Shown: positions 17,449 to 26,537 of the stretch, piece by piece
Position numbering within the stretch: position 1 is the stretch's first letter
How the letters are laid out: every line of letters starts with the position of its first letter
Assembly: GCF_000626635.1 (NCBI RefSeq)
Contig: NZ_CP007451.1
Location: 3,888,501-3,952,500, forward strand
DNA: 64,000 nt
Direction: 5' to 3'
Source of the DNA: Draconibacterium orientale
GTDB taxonomy: Bacteria > Bacteroidota > Bacteroidia > Bacteroidales > Prolixibacteraceae
The notes under the pieces: model-generated
Seen by the model: the letters and a program-made list of their open reading frames with translations, nothing else
Database searches by the model: none
Told to the model about the DNA's origin: nothing
Translations under genes and position numbers: made by a program

Positions 17449-17690
17449 GCATAGCCCTGCGGACTAGGCTTGATGACATTGCACCTTTGGCGCAAATTAT
17501 TTTGTTTTAACTCGGAAACCACAAGGAATATCAAGCTCCAAAGGAGCGCAGTCACATAGCCTTGTCCGAAGGGCAAGGCAAGGTAGATGATAAAATGAAA
17601 ATAAGCTCCAAAGGAGCGTAGTCACATAGCCTTGTCCGAAGGGCAAGGCAAATAGGATAATCCAAAATTAAGCGCCAAAGGTGCGTGGTG
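17449..17690. repeat. REP array upstream of the RAYT gene (four units)
   Basis: Full ~48-bp units lie at 17533-17580 and 17603-17650 (AAGCTCCAAAGGAGCG, a GTAGTC/GCAGTC link, then a hairpin GCCTTGTCCGAAGGGCAAGGC-type). A reversed, partly decayed unit lies at 17449-17496, and a half unit (GCGCCAAAGGTGCGTGG) at 17670-17688. Each unit is two small hairpins joined by a GTAG-containing linker. Confidence 0.8.
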
Positions 17691-17729
17691 TTATACACAT
17701 TTTGTATTTTAGAAAGAAAATAAAATGTT

Positions 17730-18182
17730 ATGCCACAATCATTAGTCAAAAACTATGTCCATTTAACCTTTAGTACTAAAAACCGATATCCGTTAATTAC
17801 CGAATCAATAAAAGCGGAATTATTCGATTATCTGGGAGGCGTTTGTAAAGAGTTGGAATCGCAGCCAATAATTGTTGGAGGAGTAAACGATCATGTTCAT
17901 TTGTTGTTTAATCTATCGCGAAAAATTGCCCTTATGAGCCTTGTTGAGAAATTGAAAACACATTCTTCGAAGTGGATAAAAGGGAAGGGAGCCGAGTTTG
18001 CCGACTTTTATTGGCAACATGGCTACGGAGCTTTTTCCGTTAATCCGAAACAGGTTGAAATTGTTCGGGAGTATATTCAAAACCAGGAAATGCATCACAA
18101 AACAAGAGCATTTAAAGAGGAATACCGACAATTTCTGAAAGAGTATGCGGTTGAGTATGATGAACGATTTGTTTGGGATTGA
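17730..18182 (+). CDS. REP-associated tyrosine transposase (RAYT, IS200-like Y1 family)
   Basis: This 150-aa protein has the HUH motif D-H-V-H-L-L with His55 and His57 and the likely catalytic Tyr115 in VREYIQNQEMHH, the hallmarks of the IS200/IS605 Y1 transposase superfamily. Length and single-gene setting fit a RAYT, the domesticated branch that nicks REP hairpins at a GTAG tetranucleotide. It lies between two arrays of REP units that carry GTAG at the foot of a hairpin, which strongly supports this role over a plain IS200 element. No subterminal ends of an IS200 are seen. Such enzymes are thought to spread REP sequences in the genome. Confidence 0.85.
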   Translation: MPQSLVKNYVHLTFSTKNRYPLITESIKAELFDYLGGVCKELESQPIIVGGVNDHVHLLFNLSRKIALMSLVEKLKTHSSKWIKGKGAEFADFYWQHGYGAFSVNPKQVEIVREYIQNQEMHHKTRAFKEEYRQFLKEYAVEYDERFVWD

Positions 18183-18190
18183 TCTGGTCT

Positions 18191-18452
18191 ACTGCGCACC
18201 TTTGGCGCTTTATGGCTTTTGCCTTTAATGCGCATAGCCCTGCGGACTATGCTTGGTGACCTTGCACCTTTGGCGCAAATATGCATAGCCCTGCGGACTA
18301 TGCTAAATGACCTTGCACCTTTGGCGCAAATCATATTCATAAATCTGAACCTTTAGACCAAATCAAGCTCCAACGGAGCGTAGTCATATAGCCATGTCCA
18401 TCGGGCATGGCTAACGGTAAACGCATAAACAAGCGCCAAAGGTGCGTAGTCC
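18191..18452. repeat. REP array downstream of the RAYT gene (five units)
   Basis: Units lie at 18191-18210 (half unit, reversed), 18232-18279 and 18283-18330 (full, reversed, beginning GCATAGCCCTGCGGACTATGC), 18365-18413 (full, forward, AAGCTCCAACGGAGCGTAGTC) and 18431-18452 (half, forward). With the four units before the gene this makes nine in about 1 kb, in both orientations. Confidence 0.8.
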
Positions 18453-18495
18453 GTTTATTGGGGCCACAGGAAGGAAAGATTAAATCCATTGGCAC

Positions 18496-18526
18496 AAAAA
18501 AAGCCGCTTCAAACGAAGCGGCTTTT
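18496..18526 (-). terminator. Terminator of nifJ
   Basis: AAAAGCCGCTTC (18499-18510) pairs perfectly with GAAGCGGCTTTT (18515-18526) around AAAC. Read on the minus strand it is followed by a run of seven T. It lies ~20 bases after the nifJ stop. Confidence 0.85.
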
Positions 18527-18546
18527 CTATATAGCTCGAATAAGCT

Positions 18547-21500
18547 CTATTCTTCTCCTTCTTCAGGTTTTGAATAATCCATAGCCGCCATACGCTGGTA
18601 TGATGCGTAACGCCATTTTGCGTTATCTTCAGCAGCTGCGAACAATTCATCAGCTTCAGCAGGGAACGATTTCTTCAGTGAAGTATAACGAACCTCGCCG
18701 TTCAGGAAGTCCTGGAATTTGGTCCATTCCGGTGCTTTCGAATCCAATTGGAATGGGTTTTTACCCTCTTCTTCCAACAGCGGATTGTAGCGGAACAGGT
18801 GCCAGTATCCTGACTCAACAGCTTTTTTCTCCTCTTCCTGGGTACGTCCCATGCTCGAACGCAATCCGTGGTTGATACATGGAGAATAAGCGATAATGAT
18901 AGAAGGACCCGGATAAGCCTCAGCTTCTTTCAGTGCTTTAAAGTACTGCGACTGGTTAGCTCCCATGGCTACTTGTGCAACGTAAACGTAACCATAGCTC
19001 ATCATCATGGCGCCAAGGTCTTTTTTACGTACTTTTTTACCCGATGCGGCAAATTTAGCAACTGCTCCAACCGGAGTAGATTTCGACGACTGACCACCAG
19101 TGTTAGAGTAAACCTCGGTATCCATAACCAATACGTTTACATCTTCGCCGCTTGCCATTACGTGATCTAAACCACCGTAACCAATGTCGTAAGCCCATCC
19201 GTCGCCACCAAATACCCAAATCGATTTTTTAACCAGGTATTGTTTCAACGATAGGATGTCTTTTGCATATTGGCTGTCGCTTGCACCAATTGCGTCAAGA
19301 ACTTTTTTAGAAGCAACTACAGAACCTTCGGCATTGTCTTTCTGCTCCAGCCATTCGCCAAATACTTCTTTTTCTGCATCAGAAGCACCATTTGAAAGGG
19401 CAGTAGTCATTATGTCGGCAATACGATCGCGTTGTGCGCTAACACCTTCAGCGAAACCAAAACCGTATTCGGCATTGTCTTCGAACAGTGAGTTAGCCCA
19501 TGCCGGACCATGACCCGACTGTTTGTGTTTACAGTATGGAGTTGATGGAGCAGAACCACCATAGATTGAAGAACAACCTGTAGCGTTGGCAACCATCATT
19601 CTTTCGCCGTAAAGCTGAGTGATAAGTTTAATGTATGGCGTTTCACCACAACCTGCACAAGCTCCCGAGAACTCGAACAATGGCTGAGCGAACTGTGAGT
19701 TTTTAACTGATTTTGTTTTGTCAACAACAGTTTCTTTAACCGTAACTTTTTGGTCCATGTAGTCCCAACGACCAACTTCTGCCTGCTGTGTAGCAAGAGG
19801 CTTCATTACAAGGGATTTTACTTTAGAAGGACAAACATCGGCACAGTTACCACAACCTGTACAGTCAAGTGGCGATACCTGGATACGGAAATTCAATCCG
19901 CCAAATACTTTGGCCGGAGTTGCAGTTTTTGTTTCGGTTCCTGCAGGCGCTGCTTCAACCTCTTCTTCTGTCATCAGGAACGGACGAATAGCTGCGTGAG
20001 GACAAACGTAAGCACATTGGTTACACTGAATACAGTTTTCTACCTGCCATTCAGGAACGTTTACTGCGATACCGCGTTTTTCGTAAGCTGCTGTTCCCAA
20101 TGGGAATTGACCATCTTCTGAACCTGCAAAAGTAGAAACAGGAAGATCGTCACCTTTTTGTGCGTTGATTACGTCAACCACTTTAGTAATGTATTCCGGA
20201 CGATCGGCATCTACAGCTGCCTCTTCAGCAACAACGATGGCTGCCCATTCAGCAGGAACATCAACTTTAACTACGTTTTTACCACCGGCGTCAACCGCTG
20301 CGTAGTTCATGTTTACAATGTGCTCACCTTTTTTACCGTACGATTTTACAATGGCAGCTTTCATTTGCTCAACAGCCATTTCGTAAGGAATTACCTCAGT
20401 AATTTTAAAGAAAGCTGATTGCATAATGGTGTTGGTACGAGTTCCCAAACCAATCTCTTCACCCAGTTTAGTGCCGTTAATGATGTAGAAATTGATTTCG
20501 TTTTCGGCCAAATATTTCTTCATGGCATCAGGCAACTGTTTTTTGGTTTCTTCTGCGTCGTTGATAGAGTTCAGCAAGAAAGAACCACCTTTTTTCAGGC
20601 CTTTCAGCACGTCGTACATGTTTACGTATGCCGGAACGTGACAAGCAACAAAGTCAGGAGTTGTAACAAGGTAAGTTGATCGGATTGGTTTATCCCCGAA
20701 GCGTAAGTGTGAACATGTGAAACCTCCCGACTTTTTCGAGTCGTACTGGAAGTATCCCTGGCAATATTTATCTGTTGCGTCACCAATAATTTTAATCGAG
20801 TTTTTGTTTGCACCAACAGTACCGTCAGAACCCAAACCGTAGAATTTAGCCTGGTAAGTTCCTTCCGGAGTCATGTTGATTTCTTCTTTCAATGGAAGTG
20901 ATTTGAATGTCACATCATCAACGATACCGATTGTGAAGTTGCCTTTTGGCTCTTTCATTTCAAGGTTTTCGTAAACCGAAAGAATTTGAGATGGCGTAGT
21001 GTCTTTTGAACCTAAACCGTAACGACCACCAACAATAACAGGAGCATTTTCTTTTCCGTAGAATTGCGATTGTACGTCAAGGAATAAAGGCTCTCCGGTT
21101 GATCCCGGCTCAGCAGCACGGTCTAATACTGCAATACGTTTTACTGAATCAGGCAATGCTTCAACAAAGTGTTTTGCCGAGAACGGACGGAACAAGTGTA
21201 CCGACATTAAACCAACTTTTTTGCCTTGAGCAGTTAAGTAGTCGATCGTTTCTTTAATGGTTTCAGTAACCGAACCCATTGCAATAATGATGTTTTCAGC
21301 ATCAGGGGCACCGTAATAAGTGAAAGGACGGTATTTTCTACCTGTGATTTCGCTAATCTGGTCCATGTAATCAGCTACGATATCAGGAACTGCATCGTAG
21401 AATTTGTTGGCTGATTCTTTTGCCTGGAAGAAAATATCAGGGTTTTGAGCAGTACCACGGGTTACAGGATTTTCAGGGTTTAACGCACGATTGCGGAATT

Positions 21501-22110
21501 CCTGAATGGCTTCCATGTCAACCAAAGGTACAATGTCTTCCTGAGCGATAGCTTCAATTTTCTGAATTTCGTGTGATGTACGGAATCCGTCGAAGAAAGC
21601 GAGGAAAGGAACTCTTGATTTCAGTGTAGCTAAGTGAGCAACACCTGCAAGGTCCATTTCTTCCTGTACCGAACCTGCAGCCAACATTGCAAAACCTGTT
21701 TGACGGGCAGCGTAAACGTCGCTGTGGTCGCCAAAAATTGATAATGCATGACCGGCCAGGGCACGTGCACTTACGTGAAATACGGTTGGTAATAACTCAC
21801 CTGCAATTTTGTACATGTTAGGGATCATTAATAATAAACCCTGTGATGCAGTGTAAGTAGAAGTTAAGGCACCCGATTGCAATGCTCCGTGAACAGCACC
21901 GGCAGCACCGGCTTCACTTTGCATTTCTGCCAAACGTACAGGGCGACCAAACATATTTTTCTTTCCAAAAGCAGCCCATTCATCAACGTACTCTGCCATG
22001 GTTGACGACGGAGTGATAGGATAAATACAGGCGACTTCGCTGAACATGTAACTCATATACGCTGCTGCGTAATTACCGTCACATGTAACCATCTTTTTTT
22101 GTTTTGCCAT
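18547..22110 (-). CDS. nifJ: Pyruvate:ferredoxin (flavodoxin) oxidoreductase
   Basis: This 1187-aa single-chain enzyme oxidises pyruvate with CoA to acetyl-CoA and CO2 and reduces ferredoxin. The N-terminus (ACIYPITPSSTMAEY near residues 27-41) is the thiamine pyrophosphate pyrimidine domain; two ferredoxin motifs, CIQCNQCAYVCP near 690 and CTGCGNCADVCP near 745, carry the distal [4Fe-4S] clusters; CAGCGETPY near 810 starts the proximal cluster; and the ThDP/Mg motif GDGWAYDIGYGGLDH...SNTGGQ lies near 965-1010. All expected parts are present and the length is normal. It is monocistronic, with its own terminator. Together with the kor operon and Rnf in this window it supports ferredoxin-based fermentation. 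Confidence 0.95.
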   Translation of the reverse strand: MAKQKKMVTCDGNYAAAYMSYMFSEVACIYPITPSSTMAEYVDEWAAFGKKNMFGRPVRLAEMQSEAGAAGAVHGALQSGALTSTYTASQGLLLMIPNMYKIAGELLPTVFHVSARALAGHALSIFGDHSDVYAARQTGFAMLAAGSVQEEMDLAGVAHLATLKSRVPFLAFFDGFRTSHEIQKIEAIAQEDIVPLVDMEAIQEFRNRALNPENPVTRGTAQNPDIFFQAKESANKFYDAVPDIVADYMDQISEITGRKYRPFTYYGAPDAENIIIAMGSVTETIKETIDYLTAQGKKVGLMSVHLFRPFSAKHFVEALPDSVKRIAVLDRAAEPGSTGEPLFLDVQSQFYGKENAPVIVGGRYGLGSKDTTPSQILSVYENLEMKEPKGNFTIGIVDDVTFKSLPLKEEINMTPEGTYQAKFYGLGSDGTVGANKNSIKIIGDATDKYCQGYFQYDSKKSGGFTCSHLRFGDKPIRSTYLVTTPDFVACHVPAYVNMYDVLKGLKKGGSFLLNSINDAEETKKQLPDAMKKYLAENEINFYIINGTKLGEEIGLGTRTNTIMQSAFFKITEVIPYEMAVEQMKAAIVKSYGKKGEHIVNMNYAAVDAGGKNVVKVDVPAEWAAIVVAEEAAVDADRPEYITKVVDVINAQKGDDLPVSTFAGSEDGQFPLGTAAYEKRGIAVNVPEWQVENCIQCNQCAYVCPHAAIRPFLMTEEEVEAAPAGTETKTATPAKVFGGLNFRIQVSPLDCTGCGNCADVCPSKVKSLVMKPLATQQAEVGRWDYMDQKVTVKETVVDKTKSVKNSQFAQPLFEFSGACAGCGETPYIKLITQLYGERMMVANATGCSSIYGGSAPSTPYCKHKQSGHGPAWANSLFEDNAEYGFGFAEGVSAQRDRIADIMTTALSNGASDAEKEVFGEWLEQKDNAEGSVVASKKVLDAIGASDSQYAKDILSLKQYLVKKSIWVFGGDGWAYDIGYGGLDHVMASGEDVNVLVMDTEVYSNTGGQSSKSTPVGAVAKFAASGKKVRKKDLGAMMMSYGYVYVAQVAMGANQSQYFKALKEAEAYPGPSIIIAYSPCINHGLRSSMGRTQEEEKKAVESGYWHLFRYNPLLEEEGKNPFQLDSKAPEWTKFQDFLNGEVRYTSLKKSFPAEADELFAAAEDNAKWRYASYQRMAAMDYSKPEEGEE

Positions 22111-22167
22111 CTTTATTCGTATTTAATTATTTAGTTTAAAATTGATATTTTTTGGTTGTATTTCTTG

Positions 22168-22322
22168 AGATTCCTCGCTTTGCTCGGAATGACAGTTTGC
22201 TGTGGATGAGTTATTGGGAGGGAAGTTTTGGCGGCCAAGCCGCCAAAACTTCCCTCCCAATAACCTTTTCACAACTATATTGTTGTCATTCTGAGCGAAA
22301 TGCAATGAAGCGAAAGAATCTT
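22168..22322. repeat. Nested inverted-repeat element with a 24-bp perfect hairpin
   Basis: The core 22211-22234 / 22240-22263 is a perfect 24-bp inverted repeat with a 5-base loop CCAAG. Outside it, an AGATTCCTCGCTTTGCTC word (22168 on, ending GGAATGACA) faces TGTCATTCTGAGCGAAATGC...AGAATCT (22283-22322), a looser outer inverted repeat. The outer words resemble the TGTCATNCTGAA family seen elsewhere in the window. No coding content. Confidence 0.7.
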
Positions 22323-22346
22323 TTCATAATCATCAAATTTTGTTTT

Positions 22347-23528
22347 CTAGTACAAAAATCCAAATAGCCACAACGGAATTTTATTTCCTTCGCCAACCTC
22401 AATTACATCAGAGGCAGCGTAAATTCCTTTTTCGGGTTTCAGTTTTCGTCCGCCAACATTGAACTTGTATTTTCCGTTGACACAAAAATCAGCAACCGGC
22501 GATTTCGCCAGCTCGCAGACATAACCTACCTGGTTATAAAAGAACGTTTGTCGAACCGTGGCTTTATCGAAGTTATTCGGAGCAATAGCGTTTAGCAGAT
22601 TGGTGTTTTGCATATATACTTTGTCCGGCTTCTTCATCTGGTCATCATCACTTCCACCATTCTCATAAAGCAGGTTGATGAGTCGGGCGTGCTTCAGATA
22701 TTTCAGGTAATTCATAATTGTTGCACGCGACGTTTCAACTGAACTTGCTAATTTACTAACATTTGGTGTAAAAGGCGTTTCAGAAGCGATGATGTGCAAC
22801 AGCTTTCTGAGTTTTGGAAGGTATTTAAATTCAATCTGGTTAATGTACGGAACATCGATCTCAAGCGCCAGGTTGATATTCTTTAACAACTTGTCGATAT
22901 AAAAATTCGGGTCGTGAATGTAGTAGGGGAAATAACCATGTCGCAAATATTCGTCGAAATACGCCAGCGGCCTGATTTCGTCAACCACTTTCTGAGCAAT
23001 TTCAATGTGGTTGTTCAGTATTTCCTCCAGGGTGTATGTTCTAAAATTGCTTCCTGTTTCATGATTGAGGTACTCGCGAAACGATAATCCTTCCAGATGG
23101 TAAATGCTTGCCATTCCTTCCAAATCAGGATTATCTTCGGTAATACGCAATACCGGCGACGAGGTGAAAATAATTTTCAGGTCAGGAATTTCATCCAGAC
23201 ATTTACGCAAATCGGCCGACCAGTCGGGGTACTTTTGTATCTGATCGAGTAACAGTACTTTTCCTCCACGTTTGGCAAATTCGTCGGCAAATGAACTGAT
23301 TTTGCGTTTGGTGAAATAAAAATTATTCAGGTTAAGATACAGTACATCGTTGCTGTCGGGGTGATGCGTTTTTATGTAGTCGAGCAAAAATGTTGTTTTT
23401 CCAACACTCCTGAATCCTTTGATACAGATAAGCCTTTGGTTCCAATCGATATTGTTCATCAGCTCTCTTTGGATGGTATCTTTTGAACCCTGAAGTAATG
23501 ACTTATGTACTTGTTGAAAAAATTCCAA
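22347..23528 (-). CDS. AAA+ ATPase with DUF4143 (stand-alone NTPase)
   Basis: The 393-aa protein has an N-terminal AAA_14 ATPase domain with Walker A GFRSVGKTT (residues ~38-46) and Walker B-like KVLLLDQIQKYP (~85-96), followed by a winged-helix region (KLASSVETSRATIMNYLKYL near 265-284) and a C-terminal DUF4143 part (DFCVNGKYKFNVGGRKLKP). Bacteroidota carry many such genes singly; cellular role is unknown, some are suspected of mobile or defence origin. It has no close partner. The stop lies just after the nested palindrome that follows nifJ. Confidence 0.8.
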   Translation of the reverse strand: MEFFQQVHKSLLQGSKDTIQRELMNNIDWNQRLICIKGFRSVGKTTFLLDYIKTHHPDSNDVLYLNLNNFYFTKRKISSFADEFAKRGGKVLLLDQIQKYPDWSADLRKCLDEIPDLKIIFTSSPVLRITEDNPDLEGMASIYHLEGLSFREYLNHETGSNFRTYTLEEILNNHIEIAQKVVDEIRPLAYFDEYLRHGYFPYYIHDPNFYIDKLLKNINLALEIDVPYINQIEFKYLPKLRKLLHIIASETPFTPNVSKLASSVETSRATIMNYLKYLKHARLINLLYENGGSDDDQMKKPDKVYMQNTNLLNAIAPNNFDKATVRQTFFYNQVGYVCELAKSPVADFCVNGKYKFNVGGRKLKPEKGIYAASDVIEVGEGNKIPLWLFGFLY

Positions 23529-23674
23529 TGTTTACGATTTTAGATTAAATTGAGTTTGTAGAATTTGTAATCTCTACATAGCAAATTTAATAAATTTATG
23601 TAATGTATGCATGTTTATTTTGTCAGTATAACCAAAATATTAAATGGTTAATATTGGATTAATCTGGGGCTAAT

Positions 23675-24247
23675 TTACACTAAGCCAGAGAATCCCATAA
23701 AAGCCATTGCAAGAATACCCGCTGCAATTAACGCAATCGGGGTACCTTTTAATCCTTTTGGTACATTTTGCAGATCGAGGTGCTCGCGAATACCGGCAAA
23801 GATGATCAGTGCCAGCCCAAAACCAATGGCATGCGACGTTGAAAATATTACGCCTTCCAGAAGGTTAAATTCGTTTTGCACGGTAAGAATAGCAACACCT
23901 AAAATAGCACAGTTGGTGGTAATAAGCGGAAGGAAAATTCCCAGCGCCTGGTAAAGCGGAGGACTTACTTTTTTCAGAATGATCTCCACCATTTGCACCA
24001 ACGATGCGATGACCAAAATAAAGGCTATGGTTTGCAAAAATCCTAATCCGAATTTTTCCAACACATAGTTTTGTATCAGGTAGGTTACAATTGTTGCCAA
24101 AATCATTACAAAGGCAACAGCGCCGGTCATACCAATTCCGGTCGATACTTTTTTGGAAACACCCAAAAACGGGCAAATTCCCAAAAACTGCATTAAAACA
24201 ATGTTGTTTACAAGTATGGCGCCTATTACAATTACTAAATAGTTCAT
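23675..24247 (-). CDS. rsxA: Rnf/Rsx complex subunit A
   Basis: RnfA/RsxA is one of the two paired inner-membrane subunits (with RsxE) of the ion-pumping ferredoxin:NAD+ oxidoreductase. The 190-aa protein has six membrane helices. Conserved Cys residues lie in LGICPFLGVS (residues ~23-32) and TTNCAILGVA (~105-114); in characterised complexes these hold an intramembrane [2Fe-2S] cluster. It is the last gene of a seven-gene operon, starting 11 bases after rsxE. Confidence 0.95.
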   Translation of the reverse strand: MNYLVIVIGAILVNNIVLMQFLGICPFLGVSKKVSTGIGMTGAVAFVMILATIVTYLIQNYVLEKFGLGFLQTIAFILVIASLVQMVEIILKKVSPPLYQALGIFLPLITTNCAILGVAILTVQNEFNLLEGVIFSTSHAIGFGLALIIFAGIREHLDLQNVPKGLKGTPIALIAAGILAMAFMGFSGLV

Positions 24248-24258
24248 CTTCTATCCTC

Positions 24259-24843
24259 CTAATTCTTTTTCATTCGGTTGATCAATGCAATCAGGTATCC
24301 GAGAACAATAAATGCTCCGGGTGCCAGCACAAATACAAGTGTTACGTAGTTCTCGGGGTAAATGGTAATGTTGAATAATTTACCGCTTCCCAATATTTCT
24401 CTGATACTTCCGAGTAAAACAAGGGCGAAGGTAAATCCCAATCCAATTCCAAGTCCGTCGATGGCTGAAGAGACCACATTATTTTTTGAGGCGAAAGCTT
24501 CAGCACGACCCAGTACAATACAGTTTACCACGATTAACGGAATAAACAGTCCAAGGCTTTTGTACAAAGCAGGAACAAAAGCCTGCATCAACAGCTGAAC
24601 TACCGTAACAAACGCAGCAATAATTACAATGAAACTCGGAATTCTGACTTTCTCGGGAATGGCATTTTTTACCAGCGACACTACAATGTTCGACATCAGC
24701 AAAACAAAAGTAGTGGCCAGTCCCATACCAAGTCCGTTAATTGCCGACGAGGTAACACCCAAAGTTGGGCACATTCCCAGCAGCAATACAAATACCGGAT
24801 TTTCTTTTAAGAAGCCTTTTGAAAAGTTTTTCCACTGATTCAT
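24259..24843 (-). CDS. rsxE: Rnf/Rsx complex subunit E
   Basis: This 194-aa, six-helix protein is the partner of RsxA. It shows the paired cysteine loops [10 protein letters not shown] (~23-32) and [13 protein letters not shown] (~108-120) of the family. It follows rsxG by 9 bases and precedes rsxA by 11, so translation is probably coupled. Confidence 0.95.
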   Translation of the reverse strand: MNQWKNFSKGFLKENPVFVLLLGMCPTLGVTSSAINGLGMGLATTFVLLMSNIVVSLVKNAIPEKVRIPSFIVIIAAFVTVVQLLMQAFVPALYKSLGLFIPLIVVNCIVLGRAEAFASKNNVVSSAIDGLGIGLGFTFALVLLGSIREILGSGKLFNITIYPENYVTLVFVLAPGAFIVLGYLIALINRMKKN

Positions 24844-24852
24844 AACACGAAA

Positions 24853-25455
24853 TTATTGTCCGGAATCTCCGGTGGTTTTATTGTTTTTATAAGTACTGTA
24901 TGCTCTTGTTAATGCATCAAGAAATGCACGAGAGCTAATTGTAGAAGCGGTAATCGCATCAATGTCACCTCCATCTTTCGACACGGTAAAATTGGTCGTT
25001 TCAGGATTTTTGCCGATTACATATTGATTTGGTTTTTCAGGATTGCTGAACCAAACGCCCATTTTTGATCCTAAACCTGGTGTTTCGGCATGTTCCAAAA
25101 CTGAATAACCCGAAAAGTTACCGTCTTTATCAATACCGGCCATAATGGAAATGAATCCGCTAAAACCGCTTTTTGTATAGGTTTTTATGGCTGTTCCTAC
25201 CAATTCTCCGTTTTTATAGGCCGGGAAGAATTCCAATGAGTCTTGTCCTTCTCCGGGACTTAAAACCATTGTTTCTCCCAACTCGTCAAATTCGGGCAAT
25301 ACTGTTTTAATTGCCTCGGTTTGTGCTTTCAATTTTGCCACCTCGATCGGGCCTTTTGTAAAATCGTATACAAAACCCAAAACTGCTGCAGCAATACCTG
25401 TTACCAAAACAAGCGTAAGCACCATATTTATAAAACTCGATTCTCGTTTTGCCAT
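24853..25455 (-). CDS. rsxG: Rnf/Rsx complex subunit G (FMN-binding)
   Basis: RsxG carries a covalently bound FMN on the outer face of the membrane. I start at the ATG at 25455 (MAKRESSF), which has a GGAGGAC ribosome site just before it and begins 1 base past the rsxD stop; a longer frame overlapping rsxD is less likely. The 200-aa protein has one N-terminal membrane helix and the flavinylation motif DAITASTISSRA, in which Thr172 is the probable FMN attachment residue. The usual form is SGAT; here it is TAST, a mild variant. ApbE, the flavin transferase, is not in this window. Confidence 0.92.
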   Translation of the reverse strand: MAKRESSFINMVLTLVLVTGIAAAVLGFVYDFTKGPIEVAKLKAQTEAIKTVLPEFDELGETMVLSPGEGQDSLEFFPAYKNGELVGTAIKTYTKSGFSGFISIMAGIDKDGNFSGYSVLEHAETPGLGSKMGVWFSNPEKPNQYVIGKNPETTNFTVSKDGGDIDAITASTISSRAFLDALTRAYSTYKNNKTTGDSGQ

Positions 25456-25456
25456 T

Positions 25457-26434
25457 TTACTGTCCTCCAAATCGTTTAGGTTTAACATACATGTTGATCA
25501 GTGGCACAAACGCATTCATAATCAGAATTGCGAACGAAATACCTTCGGGATAAGCGCCAAACATACGAATGGAGATCGTGATCAAACCAATTCCAACGCC
25601 GTAGATCAATTGTCCTTTTCCGGTCATTGGTGAAGTAACCATATCGGTGGCCATAAAAATAGCTCCCAGCATTAAACCGCCGGTAATTACATGATAAACC
25701 GGGTTTACATACATTTCAGGGTTTATTAGCCAGAAAATACCTGATACCACCAAAACGGTAAGTATAATCGATACCGGCGTTTGCCAGGTAATCACTTTTT
25801 TCCACAGCATATACAAACCCCCAATAATCAGCAGTATTGCTGAAATTTCACCCATCGAACCATTGTTGAATCCAATGGCCATATCAGATAAATCAGGCAG
25901 CCCCTGAAGTTGCGAAACCGGAATGCCGTTTTTAATCCCTTCTTTAATTACTGCCAGTGGTGTAGCTGCCGAAACCGAATCAACACTCATCATGCGGGTT
26001 GCAGGCCACGATGTCATTTGCACCGGGAACGAGATCAACAGGAAAACCCTACCTACCAAAGCCGGGTTAAATACGTTTGATCCTAAACCTCCGAACGAAA
26101 GTTTGCCAACTCCCATGGCTGCAATTGCGCCAATAATTATAATCCACCACGGAAGGCTTACCGGCACATTAAAAGCCAAAAGCACACCGGTGATCAATGC
26201 CGATCCGTCGGTAATACTTGGTTTTACCTTCATTATATATTTTTGAATGAGGAATTCAATGGCCAGGCACGACAGGATTGAAATTAATCCAACCCGAACG
26301 GCATCGAGGCCAAACATATAAATACCCCAAAGCATGGCCGGAATCATCGCATAAACCACCCGAAGCATAATCTTCTGGGTTGATTCGCTCGAATGAACGT
26401 GCGGTGATGGTGAAACTGTTAATAATTTACTCAT
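25457..26434 (-). CDS. rsxD: Rnf/Rsx complex subunit D (FMN-binding)
   Basis: This 325-aa, multi-helix membrane subunit of the Rnf complex has the family block GSNVFNPALVGRVFLL (~118-133) and a VSAATPLAV motif in which Thr158 is the likely covalent FMN site. It lies between rsxC and rsxG in the standard order. The 103-base gap to rsxC is the only sizeable gap in the operon and is occupied by a palindromic repeat. Confidence 0.95.
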   Translation of the reverse strand: MSKLLTVSPSPHVHSSESTQKIMLRVVYAMIPAMLWGIYMFGLDAVRVGLISILSCLAIEFLIQKYIMKVKPSITDGSALITGVLLAFNVPVSLPWWIIIIGAIAAMGVGKLSFGGLGSNVFNPALVGRVFLLISFPVQMTSWPATRMMSVDSVSAATPLAVIKEGIKNGIPVSQLQGLPDLSDMAIGFNNGSMGEISAILLIIGGLYMLWKKVITWQTPVSIILTVLVVSGIFWLINPEMYVNPVYHVITGGLMLGAIFMATDMVTSPMTGKGQLIYGVGIGLITISIRMFGAYPEGISFAILIMNAFVPLINMYVKPKRFGGQ

Positions 26435-26463
26435 TACTCAGCTGTTTGTTTTTCTTTCTTTTT

Positions 26464-26524
26464 GACGTCATCCTGAACTTGTTTCAGGATCTGAAGTAGA
26501 TTCCGAAACAAGTTCGGAATGACG
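26464..26524. repeat. GTCATCCTGAACTTGTTTCAG-type inverted repeat inside the rnf operon
   Basis: Two ~26-bp arms (GTCATCCTGAACTTGTTTCA at 26467 on; AACAAGTTCGGAATGAC ending at 26523) pair almost fully around GAAGT. The same family occurs at 48339-48423 and 48491-48556. Here it separates rsxC from rsxD and could form a strong mRNA hairpin. Confidence 0.75.
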
Positions 26525-26537
26525 ATTGGTTTGATTT

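Noticed and set aside
17449..18452. CRISPR array
   Set aside because: Units are palindromic pairs in both orientations with irregular spacing, and a RAYT lies between; REP, not CRISPR.
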